10,131 nucleotides of DNA from Patescibacteria group bacterium (GTDB taxonomy: Bacteria; Patescibacteriota; Minisyncoccia; Minisyncoccales; DG-74-1): NCBI GenBank assembly GCA_030016465.1, contig JASEJL010000029.1:1-10131 (forward strand), written 5' to 3'. The first letter of the stretch is position 1. Every line of letters starts with the position of its first letter. Positions 6,065-10,131 of the stretch are shown here, piece after piece. Both the position numbers and the translations under genes were made by a program. Under the pieces are notes generated by a model. That model saw only the letters and a program-made list of their open reading frames with translations. It was not told where the DNA came from and searched no databases.

Positions 6065-7609
6065 TTAAATCACCCAATATTTTTTCTTGGTCATTTCATC
6101 TCTTTTCATTTCCAGTTTTTCTCTTTCTTTTTTGGCTTTTTGGGCCAAATTTTTCAATTCCTCATCTGACAATCTTCCTAACTTTAATATTTCTTTTTCC
6201 AAAAATTCTTTTTTATTTTTCTCAGGTGTTTCAAGGACATAGCTCAGTAGGACATCTAAAACCTGTCCTACCTGAGGACCAGGGCCAATATTTAAAATTC
6301 TCATTACATCATTGCCGTTCACCTTAAGCATTTTGACAGAGATTGGGTCTCGGCTAACTTTTTCAATAACATATTTTAAATGCCTTAATTTATAGGGTTC
6401 AGCCTTGGGAAGGCCAGAGCCAATTCTATCTGCCATTCTCACTTGCAATAATTCTTCCATGTTTTCTGGTCCAACCTGACGAACTAACCTTCTCACTGAA
6501 CTCTCCGAGACCTCATCAACATTGTAGTAAAAAAGATGATAACGAACCAGTTTTGCAATCTTTTCAATGTCCTTTTTAGGAAATTTCAGACGATTTAATA
6601 TTTGAACGGTCATTTTTGCCCCGACTATCTCATGACCATAAAAAGTAGCATTAGGACCTTCGCCTTTTTTCACCCTGGGTTTAGCAATATCATGAAATAA
6701 GGCTGCTAATCTGACATATTGGTTAAAGTTTTTTTTGGCAGCATAATCCAGAGACCGCAAACAATGCTCGTAACATTCGTAAATATGATGCTTGTTTTGG
6801 GTTACTTTGTAGCCTTCTTCTAATTCAGAAATAATATATTTTAATAAACCAAATTCTCTTAAAAACTCTATCCCTTGAGCTGCTCTCTCTGACATTATAA
6901 TTTTTATCAATTCATCTCTAATTCTTTCTTTGGAGATTGCCTGAAGCCAGGCCGCACTTTTTCTAATTGCCTGAACAGTCTTTTCTTCAACTTTCCAGCT
7001 TTCTCCCAAAGTAACAGCAAGCCTCACTGCTCTAAGTATTCTAAGAGCATCTTCATTAAATCGATCTTCAGCTTTCCCTACTGCCCGGATTATTTTATTT
7101 TTAAGATCTTCTTGTCCATTAAAAAGATCAATAACCTCTATCTTTTCAGTTTTAAATCTTAACTTATAGTTTTGAGTTTCTTGCTTACCCAAATTTTCTT
7201 CGAAAATTTGAGTAGGTGAAAGTTTTGAGTTTTGAATTTTGATTGCTATCGCATTTATCGTGAAATCTCGCCTTGCCAAATCTTCTTTAATTGTTTTTGC
7301 CCATTTGACCTCATCAGGATGGCGTTTATCAGTATATTTGGCTTCTTTTCTATAAGTGGTAATTTCAATTTCTTTTAATCTGAGGTCTTGGCTTCCGGTT
7401 TGGACAGTGACAGTGAAAAATTGATTCCTATAAAAACTCTTTGGGAATATTTTTTGAATTTCTTCTGGTTTGGCATTGGTGGCTATATCCCAATCTTCTG
7501 GTTCCACATCTCTCAAAAAATCCCTGACGCAACCGCCAACAATGTAGGCATCAAAACCAGCTTTGTTTAATTCATCAATAATAAACTTTACTTCTTGAGG
7601 TATTTCCAT
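6065..7609 (-). CDS. cca: CCA tRNA nucleotidyltransferase (class II, with HD domain)
   Basis: A 514-residue enzyme that adds or repairs the 3' CCA of tRNAs. The nucleotidyltransferase head has GGCVRD (25-30), the metal-binding pair in EDWDIAT (D39, D41) and RRDFTINA (113-120). The neck has RFNEDALRILRAVRLA (183-198) and KERIRDEL (228-235). An HD-type domain follows with ALFHDIAKP (303-311), then a long charged tail. Residues about 125-158 are an unusual insertion between the RRDFTINAIAI strand and IDLFNGQEDL, rich in QNSKL/QNYKL and encoded by repeat-like DNA. ATG 7609 has no Shine-Dalgarno, and the best promoter places the transcript start at or next to it, so the mRNA is probably leaderless. 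The gene runs into tRNA-Pro after 1 nt. Confidence 0.95.
   Translation of the reverse strand: MEIPQEVKFIIDELNKAGFDAYIVGGCVRDFLRDVEPEDWDIATNAKPEEIQKIFPKSFYRNQFFTVTVQTGSQDLRLKEIEITTYRKEAKYTDKRHPDEVKWAKTIKEDLARRDFTINAIAIKIQNSKLSPTQIFEENLGKQETQNYKLRFKTEKIEVIDLFNGQEDLKNKIIRAVGKAEDRFNEDALRILRAVRLAVTLGESWKVEEKTVQAIRKSAAWLQAISKERIRDELIKIIMSERAAQGIEFLREFGLLKYIISELEEGYKVTQNKHHIYECYEHCLRSLDYAAKKNFNQYVRLAALFHDIAKPRVKKGEGPNATFYGHEIVGAKMTVQILNRLKFPKKDIEKIAKLVRYHLFYYNVDEVSESSVRRLVRQVGPENMEELLQVRMADRIGSGLPKAEPYKLRHLKYVIEKVSRDPISVKMLKVNGNDVMRILNIGPGPQVGQVLDVLLSYVLETPEKNKKEFLEKEILKLGRLSDEELKNLAQKAKKEREKLEMKRDEMTKKKYWVI
7136..7237 (-). repeat. In-frame repeat insertion inside cca
   Basis: The segment contains two 12-bp direct repeats AGTTTTGAGTTT (7168-7179 and 7221-7232, plus strand). 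They flank a perfect inverted repeat of 9-bp arms (CAAATTTTC at 7190-7198, GAAAATTTG at 7202-7210). It encodes the extra loop of about 34 residues in the CCA enzyme, with the related peptides QNSKL and QNYKL. This looks like a palindromic element inserted in frame, comparable in principle to Rickettsia palindromic elements. The relation to a particular repeat family is inferred. Confidence 0.55.
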
Positions 7610-7615
7610 TTTTTT

Positions 7616-7644
7616 ATCTTATCTTAAAATTTGCTTTTTTTCAA
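7616..7644 (-). promoter_or_regulatory. Promoter of cca (leaderless)
   Basis: On the minus strand TTGAAA (7644-7639) and TAAGAT (7621-7616) are separated by exactly 17 nt. The start of transcription would fall at about 7609-7610, on or next to the ATG of cca. It overlaps the divergent promoter of tRNA-Arg. Confidence 0.5.
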
Positions 7645-7659
7645 TTGGTTTGATAAGAT
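7631..7659 (+). promoter_or_regulatory. Promoter of the tRNA-Arg / pilin / tRNA-Lys unit
   Basis: TTGCTT (7631-7636) and TAAGAT (7654-7659) are separated by 17 nt, giving a start near 7666 and a 5' leader of about 6 nt on tRNA-Arg (7672). The -10 is the same TAAGAT hexamer as on the opposite strand. The two lie within a 10-bp inverted repeat (7614-7623 and 7652-7661). Confidence 0.5.
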
Positions 7660-7671
7660 AATTTTGAACCT

Positions 7672-7746
7672 GCCCCCGTGGTCTAACTGGATAAGGCGCC
7701 TGGCTTCGGACCAGGAGATTTGAGGGTTCAAATCCTTCCGGGGGTA
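7672..7746 (+). tRNA. tRNA-Arg (anticodon TCG)
   Basis: A 75-nt cloverleaf. The acceptor stem is GCCCCCG with CGGGGGT (one G-U pair at 1-72) and discriminator A. The D stem is GTCT/AGGC, the anticodon stem is CCTGG/CCAGG with loop CTTCGGA (anticodon TCG), and the T stem is GAGGG/CCTTC around TTCAAAT. No 3' CCA is encoded: after the discriminator comes a single C and then ATG of the pilin gene. It is therefore the 5' part of a tRNA-mRNA transcript and a likely substrate for the CCA enzyme encoded divergently. Confidence 0.94.
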
Positions 7747-7747
7747 C

Positions 7748-8260
7748 ATGAAAAAAATATTTTTAATTATCTCTTTAATTCTGTTTTTCTTTTCTTCGAT
7801 TCCTCATTTGGTTCAAGCCAAGTTGGTTCCTTGTGGCTGTGTCGGATACTTTAAAAAAGGTACAGAGGAGGTATGCTGTGCTGAAATAAAAACAGACGAA
7901 CAAGGAAATGTAATAACAGACGAAGAAGGAAAAGTAATATGTAAGGAAGAGGGAACACCTTGCCAATTCTGTCATCTTTTTGTCTTATTTAAAAATATTG
8001 TTGATTTTCTTTTGTTTGAAATTGTTCCTCTTTTAGCGATCTTGATGATAGTAATTGCTGGCGCTATGTATATATTGGCTTATCTTGAAGTAGTCGGCGA
8101 TCCTAAGTGGATTTCCCAAGCTAAATCTTTAATTTGGTCAGTAGTAATTGGACTGATTTTAATTTATGGCGCCTGGCTGATTGTTAATCTCTTTTTTCAG
8201 ATAATTGGAGTAGAACAGTGGACAGGTTTGGGGACCTGGTGGGAAATCAAATGTCCTTAA
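7748..8260 (+). CDS. VirB2-like T4SS pilin (TrbC/VirB2-type membrane protein)
   Basis: A 170-residue exported membrane protein. It has an N-terminal signal peptide (MKKIFLIISLILFFF, likely cut after VQA at 22-24) and a cysteine-rich exported part with C29, C31, C43, C44, C65, C72 and C75. Two hydrophobic helices (about 89-113 and 128-153) flank GDPKWISQAK, the usual small-loop pattern of T4SS pilins in CPR bacteria, and the end is ...EIKCP. Residues 49-64 are a recent duplication (TDEQGNVI, TDEEGKVI). The ATG is 1 nt after tRNA-Arg and no normal Shine-Dalgarno is available; the acceptor-arm GGGGG just upstream could substitute, or the mRNA is translated leaderless after tRNA cleavage. It probably supplies pilus subunits to the PrgI/VirB4 machine encoded at the left. 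tRNA-Lys follows after 25 nt. Confidence 0.78.
   Translation: MKKIFLIISLILFFFSSIPHLVQAKLVPCGCVGYFKKGTEEVCCAEIKTDEQGNVITDEEGKVICKEEGTPCQFCHLFVLFKNIVDFLLFEIVPLLAILMIVIAGAMYILAYLEVVGDPKWISQAKSLIWSVVIGLILIYGAWLIVNLFFQIIGVEQWTGLGTWWEIKCP
7892..7939 (+). repeat. 24-bp tandem duplication within the pilin gene
   Basis: Copies at 7892-7915 and 7916-7939 differ at only 2 of 24 positions. They encode TDEQGNVI and TDEEGKVI. The near identity at DNA level suggests a young in-frame duplication in the exported, probably surface-exposed part. Confidence 0.8.
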
Positions 8261-8285
8261 ATGACTGTACCTTGTTCCTGTCCCT

Positions 8286-8361
8286 GCCCTCATAGCTTAA
8301 TTGGTAAAGCACCCGCCTCTTAAGCGGAGGAGTCCAGGTTCGAGTCCTGGTGGGGGCACCA
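8286..8361 (+). tRNA. tRNA-Lys (anticodon CTT), CCA encoded
   Basis: A 76-nt cloverleaf including CCA. The acceptor stem is GCCCTCA with TGGGGGC (one G-U pair), with discriminator A followed by CCA at 8359-8361. The D stem is GCTT/AAGC, the anticodon loop is CTCTTAA (anticodon CTT), and the T stem is CCAGG/CCTGG around TTCGAGT. The anticodon stem CCCGC/GCGGA has a C-A mismatch at 27-43. Unlike the other two tRNAs here, CCA is present in the gene. It is cotranscribed with tRNA-Arg and the pilin, and a terminator follows. Confidence 0.94.
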
Positions 8362-8417
8362 AATTTGAGAACACAAACTTTTTATTTTTTGATTTATTAC
8401 TGACGAACTGATTCTCG

Positions 8418-8452
8418 GCCCCAGCCCGCCTTCGGCGGGCTGGGGCATTTTT
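8418..8452 (+). terminator. GC-rich intrinsic terminator
   Basis: A perfect 13-bp stem (GCCCCAGCCCGCC at 8418-8430 with GGCGGGCTGGGGC at 8434-8446) around TTC is followed by ATTTTT. Its GC content is far above its surroundings. It ends the tRNA-Arg/pilin/tRNA-Lys unit. The palindrome is also of the kind dispersed in multiple copies in some CPR genomes, so it may double as a REP-like repeat. Confidence 0.85.
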
Positions 8453-8504
8453 CTACTTGATTTTTTTGTCATTCCACAAAAAATAGTGCGTAATAAGAAA
8501 ATAG

Positions 8505-8855
8505 CCAAAATTAAGGAAATTTCAAGGAATTTTGTTCGTAAAATTCTTTAAAATATCCAGAAATATCCCTCAAATCTTATTAGGCATTATCTTTAATGTT
8601 GTTGAGGTTGAAAATCAGGAAATAAAAAAATTTGAAGCACTAAAGAATGAAAGTGAAAATCAAATGAGTAGTGGAGCGGGCATTTCAGCAGCTTAATTAA
8701 TGGCAGAAAAAAATATTAATGCTGTAATGACAGGTAATGTAGGTACGAAAGCTTTTGATGTATTGAACCAATTTCCCATAGGTATTTATGTCGGGGATGA
8801 CACAATAGAAAAAGTTTTGCAAGAATTTATAGACGGAAAACTCAAAAAAAACTAA
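8505..8855 (+). pseudogene. Broken NifX / dinitrogenase Fe-Mo cofactor-type protein
   Basis: One frame reads IIFNVVEVENQEIKKFEAL, then SSGAGISAA, a TAA at 8694-8696, then LMAEKNINAVMTGNVGTKAF and a normal C-terminus ending at 8855. The blocks VEVENQEIK, GAGISAA-x-L, AVMTGNVG and AFDVL fit the small NifX/NifB-C-like family, which binds metal clusters. In that family a Gln or similar residue is usual where the TAA stands, so CAA to TAA is the simplest event. The N-terminus before about 8586 is unrecognisable: no MKIA start and no FGR motif remain, although AAG AAA ATA GCC at 8495-8506 may be a dead start. The part after the stop has its own ATG (8700) but would lack half the fold. It stands first in a decayed operon. 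Confidence 0.75.
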
Positions 8856-8876
8856 AGAAGGTAAATGTCCCAAAAT

Positions 8877-9159
8877 ATGAAAATCGCAGTTAGGGGAGGT
8901 AAGGGCGGAGTTGGGAAATCGATGGGGGGCAACTTCGTTAGCGATGGAATTTGCGAGAATTACTCAAGTTATGGTTGTGGATGTCGATGCTGAATGTCCA
9001 AACGACCACTTTTTACTTTCCATAAAAAGGAAAAATATACGACTGTTTATCAACCGATTTCCAAAGTGGGATTTTAAAAAATACCCAAAATGCGGTAAAT
9101 GCCTTTCTCTTTATAAACAAAATGTCATTGTTTCTGACAAAATACTGGGTTTATGCTGA
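8877..9159 (+). pseudogene. Frameshifted, truncated MinD/Mrp-type ATPase with ferredoxin insert
   Basis: ATG 8877 starts MKIAVRGGKGGVGKS, a deviant Walker A motif typical of Mrp/MinD-family Fe-S cluster ATPases. A run of six G (8924-8929) then puts the rest one base out of frame. The downstream frame continues ATSLAMEFARI, VMVVDVDAECPNDHFLLSI, and a ferredoxin-like stretch KYPKCGKCLSLYKQN, where the family pattern would have four Cys; two positions are Tyr (9082-9084, 9112-9114). The sequence then runs into transporter sequence and stops at 9159, so most of the ATPase (a family member is roughly 280 residues) is deleted. Non-functional as it stands, unless the G-run shift is a sequencing error, which would still leave the truncation. 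Confidence 0.8.
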
Positions 9160-9702
9160 CTCTTTATTAGCTTTTTTAATTGGCGTTTATATCATCAAAA
9201 AATCTTTTTCTTTTTCTTTGGGTAAGGAAACGGTTTGATTCTTTGCTTGATGTTTCAGCTGGCGAAGAAATAGAAGAAAAAATAAAAACAATTGCCAAGG
9301 CACAGAATATTGAAATTTCATCTCTAAAGACTCAAAAAAAGTTCAATCGTTACCGCCAATTTGGAAATAAAACTTCCGAGCAATTTAAAAGTAAAGGAGA
9401 TAACTAAAATTTCCGATAGTTTGAGAGAGAAACTTGTAAATATGATAGAAAATCTTCAGTATGTCGCCATTCAAATTGTCAGTCATGAAGTTGAAACCTG
9501 ATTTTACAAATCTTTTTGGGGTAAGGCTTTCGGCTGGCAGAAACGAGGAAGATTTAGGCAAGAAATTAAAGACGTAAAGAGAGATGGATCTGGCAGTTAT
9601 TGTATTTATCCAAAATATGGTGATAAAATTCCTCAGGAAGGCGGCGTTCCTTGCTTGACGCTTGAGTGTCCAAAATGTAAGATTAACTTAGTTAGAGAAT
9701 AA
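9122..9702 (+). pseudogene. Remnant of cation diffusion facilitator transporter with zinc-ribbon-like tail
   Basis: Three frames joined give one CDF-like C-terminal half. Frame one (from 9122) has YWVYADSLLAFLIGVYIIKK, a late membrane helix with the ADSL motif. After a shift near 9200-9222 comes DSLLDVSAGEEIEEKIKTIA. After a second shift at the A run 9334-9340 comes IVTANLEIKLPSNLKVKEI and ISDSLREKL. TGA at 9499-9501 interrupts before a C-terminal extension ending PCLTLECPKCKINLVRE, stop 9700-9702. The first four membrane helices are missing, replaced by the ATPase remnant at a deletion junction near 9115-9150. The tail resembles a C-x-CPKCG...C...CPKC zinc ribbon with two Cys replaced by Tyr (9607-9609, 9616-9618). 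Confidence 0.78.
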
Positions 9703-9703
9703 T

Positions 9704-9985
9704 ATGGTAAAACCATTAAAACCAAGAAGAGTATTTTTCGACCCAAATGTAACTTATTTTAAACCACGAGCAGTGCCTCTTTTAATGCTAGAAGAGGTAG
9801 ATTTAGGTGTAGATGAATTGGAGGCGTTACGACTTTGTGATTACAAAAATTTAGAACAAATTGAGGCCGCTAAGAAAATGAAGATTTCTCAAAGCACTCT
9901 TCAACGAATTCTAACCTCAGCTAGAAAGAAGGTTGCCGAGGCCTTAATTGAAGGAAAGGCAATTAAGATAACGAAGAAAAACTAA
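9704..9985 (+). CDS. DUF134 family helix-turn-helix protein
   Basis: A 93-residue protein that matches the small DUF134 family along its full length: PLKPRRVFFDPNVTYFKPR near the start, the conserved VDELEALRLCDYKNL (37-50), then a helix-turn-helix of the sigma-region-4 type (EQIEAAKKMKISQSTLQRIL, 51-70) and ARKKVAEAL. Members are presumed DNA-binding regulators and occur next to NifX-like, Mrp-like and metal transport genes, as here. The ATG lies 1 nt after the stop of the transporter remnant, so it was the last gene of the operon. It has no visible stop, frameshift or missing motif, unlike its three neighbours. The ribosome site is weak (AGAGAAT). Whether a promoter still serves it is unknown. 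Confidence 0.9.
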   Translation: MVKPLKPRRVFFDPNVTYFKPRAVPLLMLEEVDLGVDELEALRLCDYKNLEQIEAAKKMKISQSTLQRILTSARKKVAEALIEGKAIKITKKN

Positions 9986-10131
9986 AAATAGTTAGTAAAA
10001 ATTAAGCAAAAAACTTGACGTTTTAGAATGCTAAATCAAGGCCAACTTTTCCTTAAACTCGTCATTTGGGAATGACGAATAAATGACGACTTTTGTAAAA
10101 GTTTTGTATTACAGAATGCAAAGTGGACGCA
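9986..10131. other. Terminal intergenic stretch with short inverted repeats
   Basis: No gene is supported in the last 146 bases. CGTCATT-TGGG-AATGACG (10060-10077) is a 7-bp hairpin with a third AATGACG copy at 10082-10088. ACTTTT-GT-AAAAGT follows near 10090-10103. TTGACG at 10015-10020 resembles a -35 but no good -10 is 16-18 nt away. The hairpin may be a weak terminator for DUF134 or a regulatory site for the next gene. Confidence 0.45.

Noticed and set aside
5987..6169. Plus-strand 60-codon frame across tRNA-Pro and the end of cca
   Set aside because: Antisense of a clear tRNA and of the conserved cca gene.
8320..8508. Minus-strand 62-codon frame across tRNA-Lys and the terminator
   Set aside because: It is the antisense of a tRNA (peptide of the CPHQDSNLDSS type, a well-known spurious translation) and of a terminator stem.
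8694..8696. TAA as a recoded sense codon in the NifX-type gene
   Set aside because: All intact genes here use TAA or TGA normally as stops, and the neighbours carry frameshifts, so plain decay is the simpler reading.
10015..10034. HrcA CIRCE operator near GAATGCTAA, and the same nonamer at 5676-5684
   Set aside because: CIRCE needs TTAGCACTC nine bases before GAGTGCTAA; the left half is missing at both places and the right half has a mismatch.
1..10131. CRISPR array or insertion sequence
   Set aside because: No regularly spaced repeats of 24-40 bp, no transposase frame and no terminal inverted repeats with target duplications were seen.

Overview
This AT-rich window looks like chromosomal DNA of a Candidate Phyla Radiation (Patescibacteria) bacterium, most likely a Parcubacteria-type lineage. 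The pointers are a reduced PrgI / split-VirB4 type IV secretion (T4SS) locus, a short YidC, an unusually compact layout (1-nt gaps and 4- to 17-nt overlaps), few clear Shine-Dalgarno sites, and a repeat insertion inside cca of a kind I associate with these genomes. The lineage is inferred from gene content, not from a marker-gene tree.

Layout. Positions 1-415 hold the tail of an unrecognised gene, its terminator, and a stretch rich in inverted repeats with no gene. Positions 416-3687 (+) are a T4SS operon: a PrgI/VirB3-like membrane protein, a separate VirB4 N-terminal-like protein, the VirB4 ATPase, and a membrane protein with an alanine-rich tetrapeptide repeat. It converges with only 2 nt to spare on the conserved minus-strand operon rpmH-rnpA-yidC-jag (5429 down to 3690). 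The 44-residue L34 gene rpmH lies at 5295-5429. The roughly 560 bp upstream of rpmH contains no convincing gene and is a weak oriC candidate.

Positions 5990-8452 are a tRNA-processing neighbourhood. cca (CCA-adding enzyme) is read leftwards and runs, after 1 nt, into tRNA-Pro(CGG). To the right, from an overlapping divergent promoter, come tRNA-Arg(TCG), a VirB2-like T4SS pilin gene whose ATG lies 1 nt after the tRNA, tRNA-Lys(CTT), and a GC-rich terminator. The pilin is therefore embedded in a tRNA transcript and probably supplies the fibre subunit for the T4SS encoded at the left.

Positions 8505-9985 carry the wreck of a metal / Fe-S operon. A NifX-type protein is broken by a nonsense codon. 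A MinD/Mrp-type ATPase with a ferredoxin insert is frameshifted and truncated. A cation-diffusion-facilitator transporter with a C-terminal zinc-ribbon-like tail lacks its N-terminal half and is broken by two frameshifts and a stop. An intact DUF134 regulator-like gene follows. Nonsense codons, frameshifts, a deletion junction and apparent Cys-to-Tyr changes in metal-ligand motifs all point to loss of the pathway, with the DNA-binding protein as the last intact gene. The final 146 bp hold short inverted repeats only.
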